A DNA stretch of 64,000 nt from Silene conica (Eukaryota; Streptophyta; Magnoliopsida; Caryophyllales; Caryophyllaceae): the NCBI GenBank assembly GCA_029255685.2, contig CM055318.2, forward strand, positions 18,233,001-18,297,000, given 5' to 3'. Of this stretch, positions 1-10,313 are shown in pieces. The notes under the pieces were generated by a model. The model had not been told where the DNA came from and ran no database searches. It saw nothing but the letters and a program-made list of their open reading frames with translations. Numbering within the stretch: the first letter of the stretch is position 1; each line of letters opens with the position of its first letter. The translations under genes and the position numbers were made by a program.

Positions 1-190
1 AATTTAATTCAATTATCTATAATATTAAAGAATATTATCACTATTCTTAGATTAATTTTGTATATCTATAAAATCATTTTAGGGTTATTCTACATGGTAA
101 CCCTGTATTTTTTCAAATTCTACGTGGTAACCCTACTTTTCAGTGAACACATATGGTAACCCTCAACTTTGTTAATATGTATTGCCGTGA

Positions 191-1225
191 CTAGACCTGT
201 CAAAACCTGACCCGACCCGAAAACCGACCGTAACCCGACCCGTAAATAACCCGTGAATGACCCGGTTTTTTCAACCCGAACCCGAAAGATACCCGAACCC
301 GTCTTGACCCGTAAACAGCGGGTCAAAACCCGACCCGCAGCGGGTTGACCGTTGGGTCAAGACAATATATCGTTTTTAAAATATACAATGTCAAATAGGT
401 ATTGTTGACTTATAAATTTTGAGGAGAAATATGTATATATATGCGGTATGTCACGTCATCACCTCAAACAACATGCCACGTCATCACCTCAAAGTGTGTG
501 TCACACCTTCACTTTCACCGTAGTACGTCGAATTGCATTCCACGTCAGCAGCGCCAACTTATCACCTCGAACCACATGCCACGTCATCACATCGAAGTGT
601 GTCACGTCGTCACTTTTAGTGTAGTACGTCAAGTTATATTCCATGTTAGCACTGTCACCTCATTATTTCGACGGACCACATGTCACGTCATTACATCGAA
701 ATGTGTGCCACACTATCACTTACACCTCATTCCACATAATTGCCTAGGACCACATGCCATAGCATCACCTCAAAATATGTGTCATACCGTCACTTTCACC
801 GTATTACGTCGAACTGAACCGAACTTCGCGTCAACACTTCCACCTCATCACCTCAGATCACATGTCACGTCATCATTGTTAACTTATTTGAGTCTTATTA
901 TCGTACTTAGCGAGTTAGTAAGGATGATGATGATGATAACAATGGTGATGTTGGTGGTGAGGGCAAAAATGGTGACAATTAAGTTAACTAAGACGAGCAA
1001 GAGGATAAAAAACGTATAAAGGGTAGGAATTACGATATAAAATAAGTTTTAAAAAATGCGAGAAAAAGATGTTGATTGACCCGTATTTTTACCCGAACCC
1101 GACCCGGAACCCGTATAGACTTGACCCGTATTTTACCCGACCCGAAATACACCCGACCCGTATTTTACCCGAACCCGTATCTACCCGACCCGCAACCCGC
1201 CCGTTCGACCTGTTTGACAGGTCTA
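191..1225. mobile_element. hAT-like non-autonomous element with (GGGTC)n ends, nested in the long-TIR element
   Basis: The 14-bp inverted repeat 'CTAGACCTGTCAAA' occurs at 191-204 and, reversed, at about 1213-1226. The flanks repeat 'CCGTGA' (185-190 and 1227-1232), extendable to an imperfect 8 bp, as expected of hAT insertion. Next to each end are arrays of ACCCG/CGGGT words (210-350 and 1078-1205). Removing the element restores the left arm of the surrounding long-TIR element, which proves the nesting. Open frames inside are low complexity and look non-coding. Confidence 0.7.
441..880. repeat. Diverged minisatellite, about 110-120-bp unit
   Basis: The words 'CCACATGCCACGTCATCAC', 'GTGTGTCAC', 'CACTTT.A' and 'GTAGTACGTC' recur in the same order about four times with substitutions and small indels. 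The 192-codon frame across it is a by-product of the repeat and matches no family I know. Confidence 0.6.
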
Positions 1226-2165
1226 GCCGTGACCCTTAACTTTTTTTTCCGTCAGTTTTGTCCGTTAAGTATGTGACGTGGCCAATTGAATTTTGAGATT
1301 TTCTACAAGGTAACCCTTTGTTTTTTGTATCCTACAAAATAACCCTATTTGTTTTTTTTTACAAAAGAAATAATCTCAAAAATACTCTCTCGTTTCCTCA
1401 ATTTATTATTATTAACACGTTTTTCACTCGATTACTCAAAAGAATGTCAACTCTCAATATTATTATCTCTTCAAAGTATGATTACCATAAACCTTGAAAA
1501 ATCGGGTTCAATAATTAACGAAGAAATCAACCAATGTTTACAAATAAGTCTTTACTCCTCAATTGTACCCAACTTTACTGTGTGAATATGTGGAACAATT
1601 GAAGTCATTATTGCGTTTACAACATTTTTAGTTTTGGATATATATTGAGGTTTTAAAAACAAAAATTTTCTTAATTGTATTACTGCTATGCATTAAATTT
1701 GGAATTGATTATTATAATGCTTGATATATAGTACGTTTACTAGGATATTTAGAATATTTTATTGAAAGTTTTTTTATATCAAGCAACGTTTTTATTGATG
1801 TTTTTTTCAAAACTCGGTTTATTGAAGGGTAATGAGGGTGAATTTGACAACTTGGGTGTAATCAAGCAAAATTGTGAAAATAAGATTAGTTAAGGGATTA
1901 TGTTTTTATACACACCTGAATTGTAGAAAAAGTACGGTTATGTTGTAGAATTTTTTTAAAGTATAGGGTTACCTTATAGAAAACCACAAAATTCAATTTG
2001 CCACGTCACATACTTAATGGACAAAAATGACGGAAAAACAATTAAGGGTCACGACAATACGTATTAATAAAGTTGAGGGTTACCACGTGTGGTCTCTGAA
2101 ATATAGGGTTACCGTGTAGAATTTGAAAAAACGCAAGGTTAGCGTATAAAAGGCTAGCAAAAATA

Positions 2166-2255
2166 ATGTGACATTAGAAGTTTAAATATGACATGACAAG
2201 TTTTAATGTGACATGGCAAGTTTTAATGTGACATGGCATATTAACGTGACATGGA
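2166..2255. repeat. Short tandem repeat, about 22-bp unit
   Basis: The unit 'ATGTGACATGGCAAGTTTTA' recurs about four times with some divergence just outside the right end of the long-TIR element. Confidence 0.6.
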
Positions 2256-2840
2256 TTAACAATTTATTATATGACATTTGTTTAATTCATTTAACAATAA
2301 ATATATAAATAAAATAAAAGCCTAACCAAATGTATCTTATTTCACCACTAGAATACTAACAAATCACATCATTATTTCTTATTTAAAAGTAAAAAAACAT
2401 TAAGCTTTAACCTCTTAAATTTCTAGATAACTTAGACCGCAATTAAAAATTAAAATCAAAGTTCATACTAAATTTTAATTTTCGACGTTTATTTTTAGAA
2501 TATTTTAAGCAACAAATAAATATATACAACTTATAAAATAATAGTATATAATTTTTAAATATTAAGGAGAAATAATAACATACTACATTAAACATTGACC
2601 TTTTAATTTTTAAAATTAGAAAAGGCTAAAAGTCAAATAAAGTTGACCTTTTAATATTATCATTATTCTTAAATTAGTTTTGTATATTAAATATATTATT
2701 TTCCCAAATTTATGTAACCCTTCATTATTTCATAATTTATAATTAATATTGACATTTTAATTGGAAATTTAGTAATAAAAATTTCATAATTTATAATTAA
2801 AATTAAAGTTTTAATTAAAGTTGTTTAATAATTAATTAAA
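2256..2840. other. AT-rich spacer, no gene seen
   Basis: Very AT-rich sequence with many stops in all frames. I see no gene, repeat array or element boundary in it. Confidence 0.6.
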
Positions 2841-3716
2841 GCTTTTCACATTAGCTGCTACTGGCTGGCAGAGACAACGTGCAATGTAGCTGATGGTCTG
2901 ATGGTCTGAGATGCAGCGTTTGTCTGTAAATAAAGGGGTAGGCAAATGTGTTTTGTTGGGTCTGAAGTGCAGGAGCCTGGCAGAAAGTTGCGGGGTCTAT
3001 TGCTGAAGTAATAAAGAGCAGAGGGCTGCATTGTTGGTGCAGGAGGAATGCATGTGGGCCTGTTTCGTGTTGCAGCAGATTCAGCTCGTTTGGGCTGGAT
3101 GCGTGCGCGATACAGGCTGGCAGAGGTATTGGCAAGCGTAGTTGAGTAGTTTTTGTTCGCTAAGACCATCCCCAAGCAAGGTCAATTGCAAGGTCAATTG
3201 CTTGCTTGGGTCAAGTTAATTACAATTAGTAGCAAATTAGTATTGACCCATGAGAGTTTAGGGTCAATTTGTGACCCAAGGGGGAGAAAATTGACCCAAC
3301 TATTGACCCATTATGTGTTACATTGTCATTGGTTACAAATTAAAAAAAGAAAAAAAAAAGAAAAGATAAACTATTAAAATATTTGAAAACTGAAAGCCTG
3401 TCACTTTTCCTGCCATTTCTGTTCACTGTTCACTGTTCACTGCCACTCTTCTCTTTACAGCCCATGACAGGCAATGGAAAACGCGTTCAACTCCAACATT
3501 CAACCACCTGCAACATTAAATACAAAATTTACTATAAAATATCAGTTTTTCTTAAATAAAATTACTGACTTGTTTTCTTAAAAAAAAATTTACTGTCTCA
3601 CAAAAATCACTGTCTTTCAACAAAAATCACTGTCTTTCCAAAAAAAATATTACTGTCTTCATTTCCTAAAAGTAAAAAAACCACACTTATTATATTTTCT
3701 AATTTTTTTATACAAT

Positions 3717-4770
3717 ATGGATTTAAATGATTTTGATTATTCAAGTTATGCAAATGACAATACTACATCATTGCAAAACACTCAAAATATCGATCTAAAT
3801 CAAAGTACTCCAATTCCTACGTTTACGGAATTAGTTTCGGGTAATCGAAATTATCAAAATTTCGATATATTTGGAAATCCGATTTTGTTGTCCCAACTCC
3901 CTACTCAAGATTTTGTAGAGGAGACCACTATTTTTTGTGCTACAAAATCCAAAAAATCAATACCATTAAAAAAAACAGTCCACGACAATTGGGGAGGGTA
4001 AAAATTGGTCCGAAAAGGAGGATGAAGCGCTTATGTCCGCTTGGTGTTTACATACAACCAACTCAATAGTTGGCAAAAACCAAAGATCAATCACAATATG
4101 GAGCAAGGTTCACGAGTTGTATGAACAAGCTCGGACGGAAAATCAAAATCAAAATAATATTGGGATAAGGAGTCTTGAGGGAATGAAAAACCGTGTTAAA
4201 CGTCTCAATATGTTAGTCAACAAATGGATCGGTTGCTACTCTAAAGTTTTGAGTAGACCACCCGCAAGCGGCACTAACATCGAAGACGACATTGAATTAG
4301 CTCAACAACTATTTCGCAAGGATAACGACGGTAATGAATTTGTTGAATTTCATGTTTATAATAAAATAATGAGTAAATACCCAAAGTGGAGCTTAAATAA
4401 TTTTCAGAAATTCAAGTGTAAACATTAGTTCGTCGGGTTCAAAAAGGTCGAGGTCGGAAATGGATTCTAGCCCTCTTAGTGTCAATTACCCAACCACGTC
4501 TAATGTTAATGTCACAACCCCGTCTAATGTTAATGTTGACACCCCATCTAGTCATGATGTTGACACAAGCGGCCGTCCCGAAGGACGGGAGGCAGCCAAG
4601 AAAAAACGAAATGGTAAAGCACCGGTGGTGGCGTTAGAATCTATGTTCACATCAGATGATAGGTCTCTCCTTAGCGGAAATATAGAGACTACGAAAGAGC
4701 AAAATAGGCAAAGAAAAGGCAGTACAAAGCAGCAATAATTGGTGAAGGAATAGAAGCGAGTGAGAACTGA
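3717..4770 (+). pseudogene. Harbinger ORF1 (Myb/SANT-like DNA-binding protein), broken by frameshifts
   Basis: The ATG at 3717 opens a frame rich in Asn, Asp and Ser. It fails just before the SANT-like helices. The next frame (from about 4000) reads NWSEKEDEALMSAW and then 'ITIWSKVHELYEQ', typical of the trihelix/Myb-like ORF1 that in this superfamily helps the transposase enter the nucleus and bind DNA. The frame shifts again near 4426, after a tract ending KFKCKH, and near 4705, after which the frame ending IIGEGIEASEN stops at 4770. Three frame changes in 1 kb mean it is very probably dead. Unrecognised small introns are possible but unlikely, as no GT-AG pair fits the breaks. It lies 1.4 kb upstream of the transposase. 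Confidence 0.8.
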
Positions 4771-4854
4771 CCTTACAGATTAGAATTGCTATTTAGGTTA
4801 ATATAATCATAAAACTTAAGGTACTCCTGCTCATTGAGAGGAGCATTGTCTTAC

Positions 4855-4913
4855 ACAGAAACTGAAGACCCCGCTGCAGTTCCAAATAACCCAGACAACA
4901 GAATTCCGACTCC
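4855..4913 (-). pseudogene. Captured exon fragment of a nucleobase-ascorbate transporter (NAT)
   Basis: On the minus strand the stretch translates to VGILLSGLFGTAAGSSVSV, the conserved segment of plant NAT permeases (usual form GxGILLxGLFGT...GSxVSVEN). A splice acceptor ('TTGTCAG', upper side) and a donor ('GTAAGAC', lower side) remain at its edges, so it looks like one short exon copied from genomic DNA with its intron borders. It sits antisense to the Harbinger genes. The identity rests on motif memory and needs a database search. Confidence 0.65.
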
Positions 4914-5184
4914 CTGACAACAGAAGAAACGAGAAAAAATCAGTTTTGCTGGAGGTTGTAGTCTTCTCTTAGCATCAGTCCATCAAATCAGAAAGTAAAA
5001 CTGCTAAAATCGGGAGTAAACATACCAACCTGTTGTTAATGTTCACATAAAACGTTTCACTCGACTTTTTTTTTGGTGCAAAGAAGCCATGAAAACGACT
5101 TTTTTTGGGTGCACATTCACAGGATGCTTATATTTCAGAGATGAACTAAGAAAAATATCAACAATAGAAAGGTAAATTAAGGAC

Positions 5185-5320
5185 CTGTACTCCCAGATTC
5201 GCTACATAGCCGAGTAGGTATCCAACAGGCATCCCAAATGCATAATAGCAACCCTAGTTGATTACTGTACTCCCAGATTCGCTACATAGCCGCATGCCAT
5301 CCCCCTCCGACAGCAACACC
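5185..5320 (-). pseudogene. Captured exon fragment of a MATE (DETOXIFICATION) transporter
   Basis: Minus-strand translation gives GVAVGGGWHAAM and, after an internal rearrangement, YAFGMPVGYLLGYVANLG. This is the characteristic stretch of plant MATE efflux carriers (GVAxGxGWQ...YxxGxPxGxLLGY). An acceptor ('TTGCAG') precedes it and a donor ('CAG|GTCCTT') follows it. The 25-bp segment 'GTACTCCCAGATTCGCTAC...' occurs twice (about 5187 and 5268), showing a partial internal duplication. It is captured and not functional. Confidence 0.65.
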
Positions 5321-5637
5321 TGCAATATTTATAAGCAAGATTTACTTGATTACTGTATTTTTTAGATCAAAAGGCCTACAACCAAATAAATCAGAACCAA
5401 ACGATATGGACCTTGAACTCGTACATTCTGAAGTGATGACAGGAAAAGGGAGGTAAAGGGGTAGCTTGATTTCTGGCCAGATCTGGAACAAGAAAACACA
5501 CAAACTCTCTTAAATTTTGACGGCTTTGTTTCTGCCATTTTATTGTTTTAGTTTTATATTTAAAATAGTAATATTATATTATATGAAGAATATGAAATGA
5601 TGAAATCAGAAGGATTTTGGAAAATAGGATATGTTGT

Positions 5638-6095
5638 TGTCTCTGGAAGATGAAGAAGGTTGTTGAAGATGAAGATGAAGAAGGTTGTAGAAGATGAAAT
5701 CAGAAGGATTTTGACGGTTGTTGAAAATGAAGATGAAGAAGGTTGTAGAAGATCCAAGATGAAGAGAAGGGGACATAGGGGTTTACGAGTTAGGGTTATA
5801 GATTAAGTATTAGGGATTAGGTAGAAACGTAAATAAATGAAACGTCCGTTGAAGCAAATCGATGAAACGTAAACTAAGACGGAATTACCTAGACACGAAA
5901 TAAATTAACATCCGTTGTATTGTGTCGGTAAATTCAGACTGACTTTCTAAGACACGGAAACTAAGACGGAATTACCTAGACACGAAATATAGCCGTTACA
6001 TCGGAATATAGCCGTTGGTTTGATTGTAGCCATTAGATTAGAAATATAGCCGTTGCAATAAATGTAGCCATTAGATTAAAAATATAGCCGTTACA
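5638..6095. repeat. Simple and short tandem repeats within the Harbinger
   Basis: From 5640 to 5757 the words 'GAAGATGAAGAAGGTTGT' and 'AGATGAAATCAGAAGGATTTT' are each repeated. From 5870 to 5980 'ACTAAGACGGAATTACCTAG' appears twice. From 5985 to 6095 'AATATAGCCGTT' and 'TGTAGCCATTAGATTA' alternate. They form the leader immediately upstream of the transposase gene. Confidence 0.6.
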
Positions 6096-6195
6096 CTTCA
6101 AACCTTATATATACCCCATGTAGTTGTTTTATAACTCACACAATCCTTCTTTAATAATTCATCAATATTATACAAACACAATAAATATTATTACA

Positions 6196-7536
6196 ATGTC
6201 CGAGTCAAATTTCAATTCGTCAAATGACGATGTTGTCGATCAAAACAGGCTTTCCGATTACCAATGGGAAGCCGAAGCCGATGAACAATCAGAGGCTATG
6301 CAAAACCTTATAGCCCAACGTATGAATGAACACGTGAATAGAAGAATCCGTCAACAAAGTCACCTTCCTAGACGTCGTAGGAGAAACATTGAGAGGAATC
6401 GTGAAGAAGGTCATAACCAATTATACAATGACTACTTCATGAATCCAGTCTATCCCGAAGAGCTATTTCGCCGCAGATTTCGCATGAAAAAACATCTATT
6501 TATGCGTATAGTTAATGCCCTGTCCGCCAATAATCGTTTATTCCAACAAAGAGTCGGCGGTAATGGGAGAGCTAGTTTCTCACCATTACAAAGGTGCACG
6601 GCTGCTTTAAGAGTTTTGGCATATGGTACGTCTACTGATTCAGTAGATGAGTATTTACGTATGAGCGATACAGCAGTAAGAGACTCTCTCAAAGCATTCG
6701 TCGAAGGTATAATCAGTTGTTTTGGGGAGGAGTATCTACGTAGGCCGAACGCTCAAGATTTAGGAAGGTTGCTTCATATGGGGCAAGCTCGTGGATTTCC
6801 TGGTATGTTGGGTAGCATTGACTGCATGCACTGGGAGTGGAAAAATTGTCCCACGGCATGGGCGGGACATTATGCCGGGAGAAGTTCAAAGCCGACAATT
6901 GTTTTGGAAGCGGTCGCTTCGTACGACTTGTGGATATGGCATGCCTTTTTCGGTACACCAGGTTCACTCAATGATATTAATGTTCTTCAACGTTCTCCAC
7001 TATTTAATGACGTTTTAGAAGAATCTGCTCCTCCTGTTAATTTTACGGTTAATGGTACGGAGTATAATAAGGGATATTATCTTGCTGATGGTATATATCC
7101 GGGTTGGGCAACATTTGTAAAAACAATTAGTGCGCCACAAATTCAACAGCATAAGTTATTTGCACGACGACAAGAGAGTTGTCGAAAAGATGTCGAACGT
7201 GCTTTCGGTGTCTTACAAGCTCGTTTTGCTTTCATCAAGCGTCCTTGTCTTCTGTGGGATCCAACTTCAATGGGAAACGTCCTTATGGCATGTATTATTA
7301 TGCATAACATGATAGTTGAAGATGAAAGAGATACCTATCTTAACTATGAAAACATAATCGCTGAGTTCCAAGAAGATACTCCGACCTCAGCTAATGATGA
7401 TCCGTATGAATATCATCATCTTAGAAGATCGCCTCAAGAACGATTAGAAATTCATGGCGAGATTCGTGATCGGGCCACTCATATCGCTCTGAAAAATGAT
7501 CTCATTCAACATATTTGGCAAAACTTCCGTAACTAG
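6196..7536 (+). CDS. PIF/Harbinger DDE transposase, 446 aa, open
   Basis: It is expected to cut and rejoin the element's ends in the nucleus. The frame is uninterrupted; I start at the ATG at 6196 (TTACAATGTCC, followed by MSESNFNSSNDD), because the open frame upstream has only a TTG. The N-terminus is acidic, then basic (LPRRRRRNIERNR, about 57-68), followed by the HTH-like region with LFRRRFRMKKHLFMRIV. The nuclease fold follows: GSIDCMHWEW (Asp209), NDINVL (Asp260), YYLADGIYPGW (Asp298) and KDVERAFGVLQ (Glu334). The aspartates and Glu334 are the candidate catalytic residues and all are present; spacing Asp298-Glu334 is 35 residues. Length is normal for the family. It lacks a working ORF1 partner in this copy, so activity would need ORF1 supplied from elsewhere. 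Confidence 0.93.
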   Translation: MSESNFNSSNDDVVDQNRLSDYQWEAEADEQSEAMQNLIAQRMNEHVNRRIRQQSHLPRRRRRNIERNREEGHNQLYNDYFMNPVYPEELFRRRFRMKKHLFMRIVNALSANNRLFQQRVGGNGRASFSPLQRCTAALRVLAYGTSTDSVDEYLRMSDTAVRDSLKAFVEGIISCFGEEYLRRPNAQDLGRLLHMGQARGFPGMLGSIDCMHWEWKNCPTAWAGHYAGRSSKPTIVLEAVASYDLWIWHAFFGTPGSLNDINVLQRSPLFNDVLEESAPPVNFTVNGTEYNKGYYLADGIYPGWATFVKTISAPQIQQHKLFARRQESCRKDVERAFGVLQARFAFIKRPCLLWDPTSMGNVLMACIIMHNMIVEDERDTYLNYENIIAEFQEDTPTSANDDPYEYHHLRRSPQERLEIHGEIRDRATHIALKNDLIQHIWQNFRN

Positions 7537-8193
7537 AATAGTTTCGATCGTCTATTATATTTCGTAGTACTTTGAATATTTTAATATCATGTGTTATTGT
7601 TTTTTTTATGCATGTTTTTTTTAAAAATTATGTATCCGGTTCTTTTATTGTCAATGAAATCGTCTTTTCAATTTTTTAAATTTTAACATTTTTATTTAAT
7701 ACTTTTTTTCAAAAAATGTACTCCAAAAATTTAATATTTAACATATTGTGATCCTATTTATTTTATAAAAGTAAAAAACTTAACATATGGTAAATATGTT
7801 AAATATTAATTGAAAAAAGTAAGAGAGATGTTTTGGTGGAGTAGAAAAGGTGGGAAATGATTGGGAATGTTGGAAAGTGGAAAATGATTGGGTTAGTGAC
7901 CTAGGTCGTGACCTTTTGCTTGGGAGGCTAAAAGAGAGTCAATGTCAATAAGGTGAGATTAAGGGTTAATACGTTATTGACTCGATTAAATCGACCTTTT
8001 GCTTGGGATGGTCTAAGGAGTTGGAGCTACCTGAGTAAGGAATAGAGTCTCAATGAAAGATGTTTTTTATCGCAAGTCTAGGCATTAGCTTAGTTTGGTT
8101 GTTTTTCTGAAATCGTTTCCGTTTGTAATTTGACTTTTGTTTCTGATATATAATACTTACCTTTTACCGAAAAAAAAAAAGTTTTTCACATTA

Positions 8194-9621
8194 TCTAACA
8201 CTCACCATTATTATTAACATTTATTCATATTTAATTCATTTTCTTAATTAAGCATGATAATGAATTGATTGAAAGTATTCATAGTACTTAACCCCAACCA
8301 AATTAATTAAAATTTAAAGCAAACCTTTTACATTTCATTTAGCTTTACTCTATTCTTATGTCAATATTAAATTTGCTAATAATGAAAAAAAAGCTCAAAA
8401 GTCATAAAACCGTGCTACATATTTATTTATATATTAAATTTTTTAATAATGATAAAAAAAAAAGAACGTCCAAAAGTCGTAAATTACATCCTCAATCGGT
8501 TATAAATAGTTGATGGAAGATAACATTTGTGAGCTAAAATTCAAGCTAATATTATTTTTTATGCTTCCATCACCAAGAAAATTGTATGTGTAATAATGTT
8601 TCTTGTCATTGTCTCAACATTAAGGTAAGCTAAGTATATTAAGGTTTTATTTATTTATTTATTTATAACTATGGACGACTCATCTAACTTCACATATATG
8701 TTTTTTTGTTTTCATCTAGGACTATCAAAATTTGTGCGTTGTGATATTCAAAGGTAAATTACTTATCTCTTTATGATTCAATGTTTTATTTCTTTTATTA
8801 TGTAAAAGAAAGATTAAACTAATAACGATAAGGTTAACATTATATAAATCAGATTCTACCATTTTCTTTGTTATTAATCGTTCAGTGAATTTTTTTTGTA
8901 GGAATGATTCATTGGAGAAAGAGGACTATATGAAAGAAAATATTAGAATTGCTTAAACAAATAGTCCATCCATTCCACTTAATACTATATTATAAACTAA
9001 TTACAAGATGATAACATGAATGTGAAGGACTAATTGTTTTAAGTTTCATAAAAAAAATTATTTTATAAACTTTCAAATGTATGCTTTATTTTGGTATGTG
9101 TTGTTTTATTCAATGTATGTCTTATAACACATAATGAAATTGGAGTTGTGAGTATCTCAATCTTATTAACAAGTTAGACAAAATTAATCTTATTGACATT
9201 GATAATGGCTGAATATACATTATTATATAGTAGTATTTATGCGTACATATAATATTATTCAATGTATATGTCTTATAAAATTTAAAATTTTGATTTTTGA
9301 CAAATTTATATAAATAATATATTAAGACTAACATTTATTAAACTTTATAACTATATGCTACTTACAAAGTAAACGATTTATGAGAACTAAAATATTAGGA
9401 AGATAAAAAGCTTTAAAATTCTATAGATTTTAATATTCTTATTATATTGGGGATTTATCGTTCCCAAAAAAAGGAAGAAAGAGAAAGATATAATCCAACT
9501 TTATGCATTAATTTGGCCTTTCGTCTTCGCTTACTAACTTCATTTGTCTATACAACACATCATGGACGTACAAGTTTTTCCATAGAAGATTTAGTACACA
9601 AATTATTTTTAAAAATGATAA
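8194..9621. other. AT-rich spacer, with one possible decayed small gene
   Basis: No substantial coding frame. The only suggestive part is 8557-8956 (listed separately). The rest is A/T-rich with poly-A and poly-T runs. Confidence 0.5.
8557..8956 (+). pseudogene. Possible remnant of a small secreted-peptide gene
   Basis: A frame starting one base out of register with an ATG (8562) reads ASITKKIVCVIMFLVIVSTL, which looks like a signal peptide. A good donor ('AAG|GTAAGC', about 8622) follows. Two later segments with AG and GT borders (about 8720-8753 and 8901-8956) end in a frame reading EKEDYMKENIRIA before a stop. The start and one junction are out of frame, so if it ever was a cysteine-rich peptide gene it is dead. 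I do not recognise the family, and chance is possible. Confidence 0.25.
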
Positions 9622-10313
9622 TCTAATTAAAAGGAAACCTTAAGCATTTAATTTTTTGGCACATGACAACTACACTAAATTTTCAAATAAAATAAAATTT
9701 AAATACTTATTAATAATTATAGAATCAATAGTGTAAATTTAATTTTGATTTATTTATTATTTATGTTTCATTGTTGATAAGTACCCGTTCATTACAAGTT
9801 AAAACAATTTTAATCTCGCATGAGTTTCAATAAAAATAACTTATAAGAGAAAACCAAAACAATGACAAGATTAGATGTGATGGCTTGGTATGGTATATGT
9901 GGTTTAAACAATTTTTAGTAACGTACACATCATCTGAACAAAGTTTATCTTTTTACAATTTACAATGCATATTCGTTTAGGGCATGTTGCTCGAATGTTG
10001 ATTAATTGATTGAGTTACTCATAAATTGGTTGAATGGTTTTCACATGGGTGTCATGAATTACTTGACTTAGTAAATATATTTTTTTAAAAGTCACATGCT
10101 ATTAGTATATTAATCAAAATAACAACTAAAATATAACATATAGTTTTTAAAATATAACATATTTTTTAAAATAAATCAAAGTTTTTAAAAAATAAAGTAT
10201 TAACTAACCAACTTTTATGTATCAGCTAATTGTTGGGACAAATGTTAAGAATACGATAAAAATAATAAAACTAAAACAGATAAATCCGTGAATTTCACGG
10301 GTCACAAACCTAG
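9622..10313 (+). mobile_element. Short non-autonomous Helitron (3' end certain, 5' end tentative)
   Basis: The 3' terminus is typical: a hairpin 'CCGTGAATTTCACGG' (10286-10300), a 9-nt spacer, then CTAG (10310-10313) followed by the target T. A fitting 5' end is 'TCTAATTAAAAGG' at 9622 after an A, similar to the 5' end of the large Helitron at 12884. There is no coding content. The 5' choice is inference. Confidence 0.55.

Larger units (their letters stand above)
82..2143. mobile_element. Long-terminal-inverted-repeat DNA transposon, non-coding
   Basis: The left arm (about 82-190, continuing at 1227-1345 after a nested insertion) reads as the reverse complement of the right arm (about 1964-2143). 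Both carry repeated 'TTCTACGTGGTAACCCT'-like words and the word 'GACGTGGC/GCCACGTC'. Joined, each arm is about 200 bp, around a 620-bp AT-rich spacer (1346-1963) with no convincing gene. Long inverted repeats without an ORF suggest a non-autonomous MULE-like or other TIR element. I could not define a target-site duplication, so the superfamily is open and the outer ends are good to about 5 bp. A diverged piece of the same repeat lies at 54418-54510. Confidence 0.65.
3164..8013 (+). mobile_element. PIF/Harbinger transposon, 4.85 kb
   Basis: The ends are inverted repeats: 'GACCATCCCCAAGCAAGGTC' at the left, and the complement of 'GACCTTTTGCTTGGGATGGTC' at the right. They are flanked by the 3-bp duplication TAA (3161-3163 and 8014-8016), the hallmark of PIF/Harbinger insertion. 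Subterminal 'TTGACCCA' words are repeated at both ends. It holds the usual gene pair, a Myb/SANT-like ORF1 and a DDE transposase, both on the plus strand, and in between about 1.3 kb with two captured exon fragments and simple repeats. Confidence 0.9.
2854..8180 (+). mobile_element. Non-LTR retroelement (LINE-like) 3' fragment, split by a Harbinger transposon
   Basis: A poly-A tract ends at 8180. It is followed by 'GTTTTTCACATTA' (8181-8193), which nearly duplicates 'GCTTTTCACATTA' at 2841-2853. This is a 13-bp target-site duplication of the size made by LINE target-primed insertion. The element sequence is 2854-3163 joined to 8014-8180, about 475 bp, with the Harbinger between. It is more GC-rich than its surroundings and has no intact reading frame, so I read it as a 5'-truncated copy. 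A SINE is the alternative. Confidence 0.5.

Noticed and set aside
441..880. Regular short repeats that might suggest a CRISPR-like array
   Set aside because: The units are diverged, contiguous and of about 115 bp with no unique spacers; this is a eukaryotic minisatellite.
441..1019. A 192-codon open frame
   Set aside because: It follows the minisatellite, has a repetitive His/Thr/Val-rich product and no family resemblance.
2851..3175. Two overlapping minus-strand frames in the LINE remnant
   Set aside because: No start context, overlapping each other and cut by the Harbinger end; no family match.
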